A stretch of DNA of 64,000 nucleotides, from positions 1 to 64,000 of the forward strand of contig JAFXCD010000020.1 of NCBI GenBank assembly GCA_017521605.1, written 5' to 3'. The notes beneath the pieces were generated by a model, which saw nothing but the letters and a program-made list of their open reading frames with translations, had not been told where the DNA came from and made no database searches. Below are positions 19,103-28,917 of this stretch, piece after piece (the stretch's first letter is position 1; each line of letters opens with the position of its first letter). The translations under genes and the position numbers were made by a program. Source of the stretch: Lachnospiraceae bacterium (lineage in GTDB: Bacteria > Bacillota > Clostridia > Lachnospirales > Lachnospiraceae).

Positions 19103-20167
19103 ATGAAAAAGAGAAAATTGATTGGAGCTTTACTTTGTGGAATTGTTGCTACTGCCCTTTTTACCGGATGCGGTAGCAAGGGTGGCGAAAACGGTGTTGT
19201 TTATGTGTACAACTGGGGTGAATATATTGACCCTGAAACCATCGAAATGTTTGAAGAAGAAACCGGTATTAAGGTTGAGTATGAAGAATATGAAACCAAT
19301 GAAATCATGTATCCCAAGGTGGCTGCAGGCACCTCAAATTATGATTTGCTCTGTCCTTCAGACTATATGATTACCAAACTCATGGAAAACGATATGTTGG
19401 CTGAGTTAAACTTTGAAAACATGCCTAATGCAAAAGCTAATATCGGAGCACAATATTACGAACAGGCCACCGGCTTTGATCCCGGAAACAAATATTGTGT
19501 ACCCTACTGTTGGGGAACTGTTGGTATACTTTATAATAAGACCATGGTAGATGAACCTATTACCAGCTGGGATATTCTTTGGGATGAAAAATATAAAGAT
19601 AATATCCTTATGCAGGATTCTGTAAGAGATGCTTTCATGGTAGCATTAAAACGTAACGGTCATTCCATGAACAGCCTTAATGCAGATGAATTAGAGCAGG
19701 CCAAAAATGATTTAATTGCTCAAAAACCTCTTGTACAAGCTTATGTAGTTGATCAGGTTCGTGATAAAATGATTGCTGGCGAAGCTGCTATAGGTGTTAT
19801 CTATTCCGGCGAAGCAATTTATACGCAACGTGAGAATCCCGATTTAGAATACATTGTTCCCGAAGAAGGTAGTAATGTATGGATAGATGGTTGGGTTATC
19901 CCTAAAAATGCCGAAAACAAGGAAAATGCCGAAAAATTCATTGACTTTATGTGCCGTCCTGAAATCGCGTTAATGAATTTTGATTATATTACCTACTCAA
20001 CTCCCAATGAGGCAGCCCGTGCATTAATCGAAGATGAGGAAATACGTAATTCCGAAATTGCTTTTCCCGATTTAAGTAAATACAACAATATGGAAGTATT
20101 CATTTATCTGGGTGAAGAAGGAGATGAATTATATAATAATCTTTGGAAGGAAATCAAATCTAACTAA
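19103..20167 (+). CDS. potD: Spermidine/putrescine-binding lipoprotein
   Basis: 354 residues. A lipoprotein signal peptide ends in FTGC (Cys at about residue 23), so the protein is anchored outside the membrane. The mature part starts with VYVYNWGEYIDPETIEMFEEETG, typical of PotD, the extracellular receptor that hands polyamines to PotBC. GAGGAG lies 8 nt before the ATG. Last gene of the operon, followed by a terminator. Confidence 0.94.
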   Translation: MKKRKLIGALLCGIVATALFTGCGSKGGENGVVYVYNWGEYIDPETIEMFEEETGIKVEYEEYETNEIMYPKVAAGTSNYDLLCPSDYMITKLMENDMLAELNFENMPNAKANIGAQYYEQATGFDPGNKYCVPYCWGTVGILYNKTMVDEPITSWDILWDEKYKDNILMQDSVRDAFMVALKRNGHSMNSLNADELEQAKNDLIAQKPLVQAYVVDQVRDKMIAGEAAIGVIYSGEAIYTQRENPDLEYIVPEEGSNVWIDGWVIPKNAENKENAEKFIDFMCRPEIALMNFDYITYSTPNEAARALIEDEEIRNSEIAFPDLSKYNNMEVFIYLGEEGDELYNNLWKEIKSN

Positions 20168-20176
20168 ACACACAAA

Positions 20177-20202
20177 ATGCCCGAGTCATCTCACTCGGGC
20201 AT
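20177..20202 (+). terminator. Rho-independent terminator after potD
   Basis: Perfect arms ATGCCCGAGT/ACTCGGGCAT with loop CATCTC followed by TCTTTTG. Confidence 0.9.
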
Positions 20203-20216
20203 TCTTTTGATTCCTA

Positions 20217-20513
20217 CTATCTGCAGTTACAATCCCTTCTGTCGTTATCATTGTAATCCTTATAAGGCGTCCACTTTTCTCTTACTCTTTCATCATCGGA
20301 GCAATCGCAGCTGTCGTGATCATAATCCTCACAATCACATTCTCTTTCTCGCCTTGCATTACATATACAGGATTCTCTCTCCCACATTCTTGGCAGGGTA
20401 TTGTGATTATCACAATGTTCATGACAATCACATCCACAACCAATATTGTTGGCGGAAACATTATTATTCTTTCCACAGCAACATAATAAAAGTAAAATAA
20501 TCCAACAATTCAT
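20217..20513 (-). CDS. Small Cys/Asp-rich protein of unknown function
   Basis: 98 residues with an unusual composition: a short hydrophobic N-terminus (WIILLLLCCCG) followed by a polar tail with spaced cysteines (CGCDCHEHC, CICNARR, CDCEDYDHDSCDCSDD, CNC at the very end) and many Asp and Arg. AAGAGG lies 7 nt before the ATG, which supports real translation. It resembles in style the small high-cysteine proteins annotated in Clostridia, but I cannot name a family. The Cys/His/Asp pattern could bind metal, or be cross-linked in a coat; both are guesses. It is convergent with potD and follows the GH13 gene. Confidence 0.6.
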   Translation of the reverse strand: MNCWIILLLLCCCGKNNNVSANNIGCGCDCHEHCDNHNTLPRMWERESCICNARRERECDCEDYDHDSCDCSDDERVREKWTPYKDYNDNDRRDCNCR

Positions 20514-20575
20514 AACAAAACCTCTTAAGGTTATTTTACTCTTATACTATTCTAAACTTATTATCCTGTGCTTGT

Positions 20576-22396
20576 TTATTCTCCTATAAATACAACAATG
20601 CTTCTCTTTTCAATAGTATACACTGTATCAATAGCATTTTCTGTACTATCTGAATCAGAATATGCATTATTAGAGGTAACCAAAAGCTTTCTCCACTTTT
20701 TCTTTTTAGGTAATTTTGGCAAAGCAAATTCATGTTCTTCCCAATGCATATTCACTGCTACATAGTAATAAACACCTTCACAACCTATCGCATAGTCTCC
20801 ACAAAGCATAAATCCTATATGTCTGCTGTAATGCTCCCATGATGGTTTCCATGCTTCACTACCATGGTAGGATATATCAGGACTTCCATAAGATTTGTAA
20901 TCCATAATCATGCATTCCTTGGGCAAATGAAATACCCCTGTGCACTTGCGAAATAAAATCAGCTCTTTCACAAAAGTATAAAATTCCTGATTCTTATTGA
21001 TATCCTTCCAATTCAACCAGGTAATCTCGTTATCTTGACAATATGGATTATTATTACCTTTTTGCGAATTTCCAAATTCATCGCCCATAAAAATGAATGG
21101 CGTTCCCTGTGAAAGCATTAATAAGGTCATTGCATTCCGCATCTGCTTTCCTCTTAAGGCTAATATCTGTTTCTTTCTGGTACTCCCTTCCACACCACAA
21201 TTCCAGCTAAAATTATAGTCTACTCCATCTTTATTATCTTCACCATTTGCTTCATTGTATTTTCTGTCATAACTCACTAAATCTGCCAGCGTGAAACCAT
21301 AATAATTTGTAATATAATTAATCACACCATTGGTGGCCGGATTGATACGCATATGCTTCATTACCTCATAAAGCATACCTTCATCACCCTTTAAGAAGCG
21401 GCGCATATCATACATATATCCATCATTGTAAGTAGCTAATCTGCGATACTTTGGCTTTTCATGATTTACATACAATTCATTCACTGGGAATTGCTGATAC
21501 CAAAGCTTACACTCACTTAAGAAAGCATCCTTAACCACCTCTTTTATCTGATGAATATCCCCAATCAAATGAAAACCATCCACATGATATTCAATATGCC
21601 AGAATTTAAGCACCTGAATTATATCACCTACCGGCATATCATTCATAAAATATACCTGCATAATTACTTCCATATGATTTTTATGGAAAGCTTTTATCAT
21701 ATCCTTACATTCCACAGTTGCATCTGCATTATAAGAATACGCCTGCTTTGGTGCATAATAATATGCTTCCTTATAACCCCAATAGTTTAACTTTGACTTT
21801 TCAAGCAACATCTGCTGTGACTGTATACTCTTTTGCATAGCCGGCTTTTCATTAAATTCATAAATAGGTTGTAACTCTACTGTTGTAACTCCTAAATCTT
21901 TCAAATAAGGGATTTTTTCAACAACTCCGGCAAACGTTCCTTTCCCTTTTACTCCTGAAGAAGAATGCTTAGTAAATCCGCGAATATGCATACCATATAC
22001 AACAGATTCATCATAAGAAAGACAGGGAAAACAATCATCTTCCCAATCATACTCATCATCTGTCAAAACTGCTTTATATACCTCTGCCTCCTTAAGTACA
22101 CCAAATTCATTATCCACCATATATGCTTTGGCATATTTATCTACAACCAGCTTCCCATCTTCATAAAACAAATAAGAAATCTCATGAGCATTCACATCGT
22201 TTACATTCATGTAAAATACATTTCCGATTTTCTGTTCCCTTGGAAAAGGAATTTTCTTTATTTCTTTTCCGGAATTCTTATCATACAAAACGATCCCGCA
22301 ATCTTCACTCTTTGAAACAAATGAAACCTGCAATTCCTTATCTATTCTATTTACACCGTAAGGATGTTGCAAAAAGCGCAACTTCTCATTATGCAT
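20576..22396 (-). CDS. GH13 isoamylase/debranching-type protein with lost catalytic residues
   Basis: 606 residues from ATG 22396 (TGAGG 8 nt upstream; a GTG 9 nt earlier overlaps that site). The fold is clearly GH13 of the isoamylase/glycogen debranching type: YGMHIRGFTKH, YWGYKEAYYYAPKQAYS, NEANGEDNKDG, WNCGVEG, GTPFIFMGDEFG and PYCQDNEITWLNW. The catalytic places are changed: the usual GFRFDLA nucleophile motif reads GFHLIG (Ile for Asp, about residue 278), the usual AHDG reads NYYG (about 364-367), and the first-region Asp and NH are also missing. The protein is therefore probably not a hydrolase and may bind glycogen or starch. It has its own promoter. Confidence 0.8.
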   Translation of the reverse strand: MHNEKLRFLQHPYGVNRIDKELQVSFVSKSEDCGIVLYDKNSGKEIKKIPFPREQKIGNVFYMNVNDVNAHEISYLFYEDGKLVVDKYAKAYMVDNEFGVLKEAEVYKAVLTDDEYDWEDDCFPCLSYDESVVYGMHIRGFTKHSSSGVKGKGTFAGVVEKIPYLKDLGVTTVELQPIYEFNEKPAMQKSIQSQQMLLEKSKLNYWGYKEAYYYAPKQAYSYNADATVECKDMIKAFHKNHMEVIMQVYFMNDMPVGDIIQVLKFWHIEYHVDGFHLIGDIHQIKEVVKDAFLSECKLWYQQFPVNELYVNHEKPKYRRLATYNDGYMYDMRRFLKGDEGMLYEVMKHMRINPATNGVINYITNYYGFTLADLVSYDRKYNEANGEDNKDGVDYNFSWNCGVEGSTRKKQILALRGKQMRNAMTLLMLSQGTPFIFMGDEFGNSQKGNNNPYCQDNEITWLNWKDINKNQEFYTFVKELILFRKCTGVFHLPKECMIMDYKSYGSPDISYHGSEAWKPSWEHYSRHIGFMLCGDYAIGCEGVYYYVAVNMHWEEHEFALPKLPKKKKWRKLLVTSNNAYSDSDSTENAIDTVYTIEKRSIVVFIGE

Positions 22397-22431
22397 ATCA
22401 TACACCTCACTTACGTTTTTTCTCTACTACT

Positions 22432-22460
22432 ATTCTACTTTATCTGTAATTCTAATGCAA
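22432..22460 (-). promoter_or_regulatory. Sigma-A promoter for the GH13-type gene
   Basis: TTGCAT (22455-22460) and TAGAAT (22432-22437) on the minus strand, spacer 17 bp. Confidence 0.6.
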
Positions 22461-22508
22461 GTTTCACTTGTAATTTCTTCCATACTTTATCTCAAACCCT
22501 TATACCAC

Positions 22509-22537
22509 TTGCAACAATTTCCAGAATAAGATATAAT
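22509..22537 (+). promoter_or_regulatory. Sigma-A promoter for the DUF1292 gene
   Basis: TTGCAA (22509-22514) and TATAAT (22532-22537), spacer 17 bp. Confidence 0.7.
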
Positions 22538-22579
22538 TATTGAAAACATAGGGCAAAAAACCTTAAAAAGGAGGAGATT

Positions 22580-22894
22580 ATGACAAAACAGGAACAATTT
22601 GATGAAGAAATGACTGTAGATATTACTTTAGAAAATGACGAAGTCGTAACCTGTGCAATTATTACTATTTTAGAAGTAGAAGGCAAAGACTATATTGTAT
22701 TACTTCCATTGGATGAAGATGGTAATAATGAGGATGGGGAAGTTTGGTTTTATGGATATAGTGAGAATCCGGATGACCCTAACGAAGAGCCGGTTCTTGA
22801 GTATATTGAAGATGATGATGAATATGAAGCTGTTGCAGATGCCTTTGATGAGTATCTGGATAATTGCGAATTTGATGAATTAGTCGAAGAATAA
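22580..22894 (+). CDS. DUF1292 family acidic protein
   Basis: 104 residues, strongly acidic. The pattern ITLENDEVVTCAIITILEVEGKDYIVLLP, then VWFYGYSE and a C-terminal EDDDEYEAVADAFDEYL matches the DUF1292 (YrzB-like) family, which is widespread in Firmicutes and has no established function. A strong AAAGGAGG precedes the ATG. It is a single-gene unit divergent from the GH13 gene and ends in a terminator shared with the next gene. Confidence 0.85.
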   Translation: MTKQEQFDEEMTVDITLENDEVVTCAIITILEVEGKDYIVLLPLDEDGNNEDGEVWFYGYSENPDDPNEEPVLEYIEDDDEYEAVADAFDEYLDNCEFDELVEE

Positions 22895-22915
22895 AAGGGA
22901 CCTTACGGTCCCTTT
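22894..22915. terminator. Two-way terminator between two convergent genes
   Basis: Perfect 9-bp stem AAAGGGACC/GGTCCCTTT with loop TTAC; A-run on one side and T-run on the other serve both strands. It touches both stop codons. Confidence 0.85.
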
Positions 22916-23568
22916 TATTGATGTAATCTTACATAATTTTCAAAAGCATTGGCTGTATCCACTATACAGACCAGTCGCAAAACACTTACAACAATCACTG
23001 CTATAAGTGCTACTATCATACCAATACCTCCCAGTATAGGAATAACCATAAATACTATCAAAGATACAAACAGAACTACCAGCCAAGTCATTAATAACCT
23101 CCAAAGCTCACTCCATTTCATAGATAGCGCATTATTAATTCCGCTTAAGGTCTCCGAAAAACCATACATTTCCTGACACATTGCCACAAATCCAACCACT
23201 ATCATTACAACTGCCACAAAATATATAATTGTAACATTATAAGTAAAAACTGAGGCAACTGTAACGATAGGTACTGCAATATTACAAATACCAGCAATCT
23301 TAAAGTGATTACTTTCTTTAGACATCACAAGTAATATGATACCATATGTCACTCCAACCAACACCGTTATAATCTGTATCATCCTATACATTCCTGTAGG
23401 TATACTAACATTACTCAAAATATTACAAACTATCTGTAATATGGAAAGAATAAATATAATCCGAACTTTACCTTCCAAAAATCTGCTTCTTTCAACCCTT
23501 TCAACATCCTGTGCTTCTTCATGATAACCATAGCCTTCAGAATTCTGTCCAAAATATGTATCCGCCAT
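22915..23568 (-). CDS. Membrane protein of unknown function
   Basis: 217 residues from ATG 23568, preceded by AGGAGGAGC; an ATG 15 nt upstream lies inside that site. The N-terminal 35 residues are polar (GYGYHEEAQDVERVERSRFLEGK), then about six hydrophobic segments follow, arranged in pairs (roughly 38-58, 65-85, 92-130, 160-200). No motif or family is recognised. Convergent with the DUF1292 gene and separated from the helicase gene by about 100 nt. Confidence 0.65.
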   Translation of the reverse strand: MADTYFGQNSEGYGYHEEAQDVERVERSRFLEGKVRIIFILSILQIVCNILSNVSIPTGMYRMIQIITVLVGVTYGIILLVMSKESNHFKIAGICNIAVPIVTVASVFTYNVTIIYFVAVVMIVVGFVAMCQEMYGFSETLSGINNALSMKWSELWRLLMTWLVVLFVSLIVFMVIPILGGIGMIVALIAVIVVSVLRLVCIVDTANAFENYVRLHQ

Positions 23569-23672
23569 TTTGCTCCTCCTCATATATAAACCAGATAAGA
23601 ATATAATATCTAATCACCCAACAATATTCAACACAAATTATACCACATTAAGTCAGATAACGTGCAAATCTC

Positions 23673-25538
23673 TTAAGATAATCCGAGTTCCTCCAAAAAG
23701 CGGCTAATTAATCTGGGATTTTCTTTTGTTCCTGTGACATAATGTAATTCAATTTTTGTTTTTGCTCTGGTTATTGCCACATAAAAAAGTCTCCTTTCCT
23801 CTTCTATCAATTCTTCTGTAACCATTTCTCCCTTCTTTAATTTCGGTATCACACCGTCATTAAGGTTCAATATATACACCTTATTAAATTCTAATCCTTT
23901 TGCTGCATGCATTGTCATCAAATGAATGCCTTTCGAATTTTCTTTGTTTTGATTTATATGCTTGCACATAACTTCTTGTCCACACTCCATATGCTGTTTC
24001 CAACTTATAAAATCACTATACCCATCTACGTCTTCCTGCAGCCACTCCAGCACTTCTCTCCATTCATCCGGAAGCATAGCATGATTTCCGGCTTTAACAT
24101 TCAAATACTTCTCGTAACCCATGGCATATAAAATATAAGTAATTCCCAGTTTGGGACGTAACTTACTCAACCATTGCAACTGTCGTTCCAGCTTCTCAAT
24201 TTGTTCTACTATATCTTCTTTGTCGTAAATACTATTACCAAGACGACTTTTTAGTAGTTTGAAATCAATCGATTTTTCGGTTAATACTTCTCTTCCAATT
24301 GGTAATCTAAGTTTATGAAAAATTCTTAAGTATAGTGCTCTATCCTTACATCCCAAAGACGCACTAAAGAAATCCAAAATATCACATACAATAAAATGCT
24401 CATAATAAGATTGTATTTTCTCTCTTAAAATATATGGAATTTGTTTTGCTGCCAATGCATTTGCAAAACTTTGTAAAGAAGCATTTGTACGAAACAAAAC
24501 CGCCTCCTTACATAAATTTTCTTTATCCTTATCTACAAATTCCCTAATCAGATTATTGTACATTTCCTGTGAATTAACACTTCCTATCAAATACACTTCA
24601 CCATTTATTTTTGCACTCACACCGGAAATAATCTTCTTTTCCAAACGTTCTTTATTCTTTGATATTAAATTTTGAGAAGCTCTGACAACAGAATCCGCAC
24701 AACGATAATTCACATTAAGCTGTACTATTCTTGTATTTTTATAGTCATTTAGAAATTTTTGAAAACATTTACCCTCAGAACCTCTGAATCCATAAATAGC
24801 CTGGTCATCATCCCCTACAACAAACAGATTCTGTTTATCGCTTGTAATCATATGTATTAGTTCATATTGTATAGGATTAATATCCTGATATTCATCAATC
24901 AGTATATATTCATAACGTTCTCTACATTTAATTAACAGCTTGTTATCTATCTTTAATTCCTTTTTACATAAATACAACATATCGTCAAAATCCATACGCT
25001 TATATTGCTGCAACAATTTATGGTATTTATGAAATCCCTCTTTTAAATCATTTTCCCCCTCCTTTATTTTTCCTGTATTCTTATAAAAACTGACCTGTTC
25101 CAAAAATCTTCTAATTTCAAAATTTGAGACTTCTTCTGATGTTTCTTGCAAAATCATTGTTGCCAATCTAAATTTTTCCTGTGGAGTAATTAATTGATAT
25201 TCTGAATATTTTTTGATATTTTTGATAATATGATAGAAATAAGAATGAAAGGTTCCAAAACTCACATAACCTTGGTTATTATTTTGTTGAAACACAAATT
25301 GATTTTTCTGTTCATAGAATTTTTGTTGCATGGAAAGAGCAGCTTCTTTTGTATATGTGATGACCAATATTTTGTCGGCAGGTACATTTCTTTCATAAAT
25401 CAAATACAATAACCTGCGTATAATTGTTAGGGTTTTTCCGGAACCGGGACCTGCCACTACCAGGGCAGGCCCTTCTCCGTGCTTCACAGCTTCACACTGT
25501 GCTTCATTTAACCCTTCAAACAAAGGAGAATTAAGCAT
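23673..25538 (-). CDS. UvrD/Rep-family superfamily 1 DNA helicase
   Basis: 621 residues, shorter than PcrA/UvrD (about 720-750). Motifs are intact: Walker A AGPGSGKT, Walker B LIDEYQD, motif [18 protein letters not shown], motif [11 protein letters not shown] and motif [13 protein letters not shown]. These 3'-5' helicases act in repair and replication restart. The C-terminal tail that binds RNA polymerase in PcrA seems absent, so this is probably a paralogue. The gene begins 8 nt inside the end of gltX and is likely co-transcribed with it. Confidence 0.88.
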   Translation of the reverse strand: MLNSPLFEGLNEAQCEAVKHGEGPALVVAGPGSGKTLTIIRRLLYLIYERNVPADKILVITYTKEAALSMQQKFYEQKNQFVFQQNNNQGYVSFGTFHSYFYHIIKNIKKYSEYQLITPQEKFRLATMILQETSEEVSNFEIRRFLEQVSFYKNTGKIKEGENDLKEGFHKYHKLLQQYKRMDFDDMLYLCKKELKIDNKLLIKCRERYEYILIDEYQDINPIQYELIHMITSDKQNLFVVGDDDQAIYGFRGSEGKCFQKFLNDYKNTRIVQLNVNYRCADSVVRASQNLISKNKERLEKKIISGVSAKINGEVYLIGSVNSQEMYNNLIREFVDKDKENLCKEAVLFRTNASLQSFANALAAKQIPYILREKIQSYYEHFIVCDILDFFSASLGCKDRALYLRIFHKLRLPIGREVLTEKSIDFKLLKSRLGNSIYDKEDIVEQIEKLERQLQWLSKLRPKLGITYILYAMGYEKYLNVKAGNHAMLPDEWREVLEWLQEDVDGYSDFISWKQHMECGQEVMCKHINQNKENSKGIHLMTMHAAKGLEFNKVYILNLNDGVIPKLKKGEMVTEELIEEERRLFYVAITRAKTKIELHYVTGTKENPRLISRFLEELGLS

Positions 25539-26988
25539 TCTTTAAAAGCTCAATACCCTTGCGAATACGTGCAAGAGACTCTTCCTTTCCAAGAATTTCC
25601 ATAATCTCTGTAGCACCGGCAGGGGTCATCTGCTTGCCGGATACTGCAGTACGGATGGGCCACATTACATAGCCGTTCTTACAGCCCTTCTCTTCTACAT
25701 ATTTTACAAGTGTCTGATACAGAGCATCATTACTATAATCATCCTGAGCCTCTAAAAGTGGAAGAATCTCTGTTAATACTTCCAATGAAGTCTCTGTATT
25801 GGTCTTCATCTTCTTATGAGTATACATTTCCACATCATACTCCGGTAAAGCTTCAAAGAAATCTACCTGTGCAGCAATATCATGGAAGGTTTCAATACGG
25901 GTCTTTACCATGGCCGCAATCTTCTTTAAATCAAAATTCTTGGTAAGTGCAGCCTTCAAATAGCTTTCAGCCATATCATAGAACTTATCTCCATCCATAG
26001 CCTTCAAATACTCGCCATTCATCCAACGAAGCTTCACAATGTCGAATACAGCGGGAGATTTACTGATACGCTTATAATCAAACTTCTCAATCAATTCCTG
26101 CAAACTGAAGATTTCATTATTATCCTCAGGACTCCAGCCCAGCAATGCAATATAGTTTACGATAGCCTCCGTTAAGAAGCCCTGCTCCAGTAAATCTTCA
26201 AAAGATGAATGTCCACTTCTCTTGGACAATTTCTTATGATTTTCATCGGTAATCAATGGCAGATGCACATAAACCGGCACTTCCCAACCAAAGGCATCAT
26301 ACAAACGCACATACTTAGGTGACGAAGAAAGATACTCATTTCCTCTTACCACATGGGTAATATTCATTGTATGGTCATCCACTACATTTGCAAAATTATA
26401 AGTAGGATATCCGTCTGACTTAATCAAAATCATGTCATCCAATTCACTGTTTTGTACAGTAATGGCACCATAGAGTTCATCATGGAAGGTTGTGGTACCC
26501 TCTGTAGGATTGTTCTGCCGGATAACAAACGGCTTTCCGGCATCTAAATTTTCCTTAATTTCTTCCTGGGAAAGGCCCAAACAATGCTTATCATAAATGG
26601 TAATTTCCTTACCTTCTACTACTTCACTCTTTAAAGTAGCCAGTCTTTCCTTATCACAGAAGCAGTAATATGCTTCCCCCTTATCAATCAGCTCCTTGGC
26701 ATACTTCATGTAAATACCGGTCTGCATACGCTCACTCTGTACATATGGACCGTATCCGCCATCCTTATCAGGGCCTTCATCATGAATCAGTCCCGTCTTC
26801 TCCATGGTACGGTAAATAATCTCTGTAGCACCTTCTACAAAACGCTCCTGGTCTGTATCCTCAATACGAAGCATAAAGCTTCCTCCAGCATGCTTTGCAA
26901 TCAAAAACTCATACAATGCCGAGCGTAAATTACCTACATGCATTTTCCCTGTAGGGCTGGGTGCATATCTTGTTCTAATCTTTGTCAT
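25531..26988 (-). CDS. gltX: Glutamyl-tRNA synthetase
   Basis: 485 residues. Class I synthetase charging tRNA-Glu. The HIGH-type motif reads HVGN in [12 protein letters not shown] and the KMSKS-type motif reads KLSKRSG, both common in GltX. ATG 26988 was chosen because GGAGG lies 8 nt upstream; a TTG 15 nt earlier sits in that site. It overlaps the helicase gene downstream. Confidence 0.95.
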   Translation of the reverse strand: MTKIRTRYAPSPTGKMHVGNLRSALYEFLIAKHAGGSFMLRIEDTDQERFVEGATEIIYRTMEKTGLIHDEGPDKDGGYGPYVQSERMQTGIYMKYAKELIDKGEAYYCFCDKERLATLKSEVVEGKEITIYDKHCLGLSQEEIKENLDAGKPFVIRQNNPTEGTTTFHDELYGAITVQNSELDDMILIKSDGYPTYNFANVVDDHTMNITHVVRGNEYLSSSPKYVRLYDAFGWEVPVYVHLPLITDENHKKLSKRSGHSSFEDLLEQGFLTEAIVNYIALLGWSPEDNNEIFSLQELIEKFDYKRISKSPAVFDIVKLRWMNGEYLKAMDGDKFYDMAESYLKAALTKNFDLKKIAAMVKTRIETFHDIAAQVDFFEALPEYDVEMYTHKKMKTNTETSLEVLTEILPLLEAQDDYSNDALYQTLVKYVEEKGCKNGYVMWPIRTAVSGKQMTPAGATEIMEILGKEESLARIRKGIELLKNA

Positions 26989-27006
26989 TTCTATTTCCTC
27001 CAAATT

Positions 27007-28509
27007 TTATTCTTCATTCATATCAGGCACTTTCTTTTCTGCCGCTTCTTTAAATCTGTTTACTTCCTTAACCGCCTGTGGCAAAGCAATATTGGTTCCC
27101 GCACCGGCAATACAGCCACCGGGACATGCCATACCCTCTATTAAGCAACCATTTTTCTTTCCTGCCTTAGCCAAAAGTAGCATTTTTTTACATTCTGCCA
27201 GACTTTCTGCATGCTCAATCTTAACTTCCGTTCCGGGATAGTATTTGTTAATGCATTCTTCAATGGCACTGGCCACACCACCTGCGACACCATAACCACG
27301 TCCGGCCGCGGTAGCATCTTTCATCTCGTCCATAGCCTGTATTTCGTCCAGCAGGATGCCCTTGGCTTCAAACATACCCGTAAGCTCTTCAAAGGTAATA
27401 ACAAAATCCACATCCGAACGAACTGTTCTTCTGGAAGCTTCCAGTTTTTTGGAGGCACATGGGCCAATAAATACAACATGGGCATCCGGATGTTCTTCCT
27501 TGATGATACGTGCTGTAGCAACCATAGGAGTTAATTCATTACTGATTTTATCAATGGTTTCCGGAAACAGATTCTTGGCCATTACTGACCATGACGGACA
27601 ACAGGAGGTTAATGCAAATGCCTGCTTTCCGGAAGCCACTTCTTTCACATAATGCTCCGCTTCTGCAATACAACCCAAATCCGCACCTATAGCAGTTTCG
27701 TATACTTCTGCAAATCCAAGCTGCTTCAATGCAGTTTTAAAAACTTCCGGTGTTACCTTAGGTCCAAACTGTCCCACAAACGCCGGTGCAACCTGAGCAA
27801 TAACTTTTTTCCCTGATTTCATAGCTTTAATCAGCTGGAAAATCTGTGACTTATCCGCAATAGCACCAAAAGGACAGCTTACCATACACTGACCACAAGA
27901 TACACACATATCATTATCAATAACTGCTCTTCCACGTTCATCAGATTTTATAGCTCCAATACCACATGCGGCTTTACAAGGACGTTCCTTATGAGTAATT
28001 GCATCATAAGGACAAATAGCCTTACATTTGCCACATTTAATACACTTTTCCTGGTCTATTACAGATTTACCATTTACAAAGGTGATGGCATCTTTAGGAC
28101 AAACCTCCTGGCATGGGTGAGCAACACATCCCATGCAGGCATTGGTCACAAAATATTCATTTTCCGGACAGGCATTGCATGCGGAAGGAATAACCTGCAT
28201 TAAAGGTGGTTCATAATATTTCTCATCAATATTACTTTCCTCTACACCCTCTGTCAAATGTCCGGGACGATTTCTGTTTTCAGGTCTTAAGCTCATACCC
28301 ATAGCCAGACGGATACGCTCTCTGATAATAGCTCTATCACGATATACACTTTCCCAATACTCTGATTCATCATAATCAACCAGTTTATATGGCAAAGCTT
28401 CCATATCATCCTTTAAATTAGTCGATTCATAGGCCAATTTAGAAACTTCTCGAAATACCATTCTTCTCCTCTGACGAATGGGTGTATCGATTCCTCTCAT
28501 ATCGCTCAT
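27007..28509 (-). CDS. [FeFe]-hydrogenase-like iron-sulfur protein (group B-like)
   Basis: 500 residues from ATG 28509 (GAGG 9 nt upstream). The N-terminal half has ferredoxin-type cysteine clusters (CNACPENEY, CMGCVAHPCQEVCP, CIKCGKCKAICP, CVSCGQCMVSCP). The C-terminal half has the three H-cluster signatures: TSCCPSW (Cys about 303-304), IGPCASKKLEA (Cys 351) and EGMACPGGC (Cys 462 and 466). GPC in place of MPC in the second motif points to the poorly studied group B. It would evolve or oxidise H2 with ferredoxin, but a sensory or other role is possible. No hydrogenase maturation gene is nearby; it stands just before gltX. Confidence 0.85.
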   Translation of the reverse strand: MSDMRGIDTPIRQRRRMVFREVSKLAYESTNLKDDMEALPYKLVDYDESEYWESVYRDRAIIRERIRLAMGMSLRPENRNRPGHLTEGVEESNIDEKYYEPPLMQVIPSACNACPENEYFVTNACMGCVAHPCQEVCPKDAITFVNGKSVIDQEKCIKCGKCKAICPYDAITHKERPCKAACGIGAIKSDERGRAVIDNDMCVSCGQCMVSCPFGAIADKSQIFQLIKAMKSGKKVIAQVAPAFVGQFGPKVTPEVFKTALKQLGFAEVYETAIGADLGCIAEAEHYVKEVASGKQAFALTSCCPSWSVMAKNLFPETIDKISNELTPMVATARIIKEEHPDAHVVFIGPCASKKLEASRRTVRSDVDFVITFEELTGMFEAKGILLDEIQAMDEMKDATAAGRGYGVAGGVASAIEECINKYYPGTEVKIEHAESLAECKKMLLLAKAGKKNGCLIEGMACPGGCIAGAGTNIALPQAVKEVNRFKEAAEKKVPDMNEE

Positions 28510-28587
28510 AAAGACTTTCCTCACTTGTATTCCAAAGTTCTTACCAGCTTATTTTATCATAATTCATCGTTTTGCACACTGGTTCTT

Positions 28588-28616
28588 ATAGTATAACATT
28601 AAATTGAATTTTTCAA
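28588..28616 (-). promoter_or_regulatory. Possible sigma-A promoter for the hydrogenase-like gene
   Basis: TTGAAA (28611-28616) and TACTAT (28588-28593), spacer 17 bp, about 80 nt before the start codon. Confidence 0.45.
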
Positions 28617-28683
28617 AAGATGGTTTTTGACAATTTTGTTAAAATATTCACTAATTTCATTGCTCATTCTGACGATTCCCCTC

Positions 28684-28710
28684 ACCAATCAACCGTTTTC
28701 ACATACAATA
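28684..28710 (+). promoter_or_regulatory. Mother-cell sigma factor (SigK/SigE-type) promoter for cotJ operon
   Basis: CATACAATA at 28702-28710 fits both the SigE -10 (CATACAnT) and the SigK -10 (CATAnnnTA) consensus. AC at 28684-28685 lies 16 bp upstream, as expected for SigK. The start codon follows about 30 nt downstream. Confidence 0.6.
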
Positions 28711-28740
28711 TAATAAAACACCTTATATGAAAGGCAGTCT

Positions 28741-28917
28741 ATGTATCATTATTCTCTTGAAAAATCAATTGATAATTTTACCATAGCAATGGCTTATGTA
28801 CCATGGCAGAATTTTCAGCAAATCTATGAAAATCTGGAAGAAGCCTACAAGGAAGGTACCATTTTTCCGGAATTAATCAAACCTTTTATGGGAAGGAGAT
28901 GTTTAAGTGGCAAATAA
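28741..28917 (+). CDS. cotJA: Spore coat protein CotJA
   Basis: 58 residues. The family core AMAYVPWQNFQQIYE and the later GTIFPELIKPFMG are plain. CotJA is a small spore coat component made in the mother cell, in B. subtilis encoded with CotJB and CotJC. The ribosome binding site is AAAGG, 6 nt before the ATG. Its end overlaps the GTG start of cotJB by 11 nt. Confidence 0.9.
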   Translation: MYHYSLEKSIDNFTIAMAYVPWQNFQQIYENLEEAYKEGTIFPELIKPFMGRRCLSGK

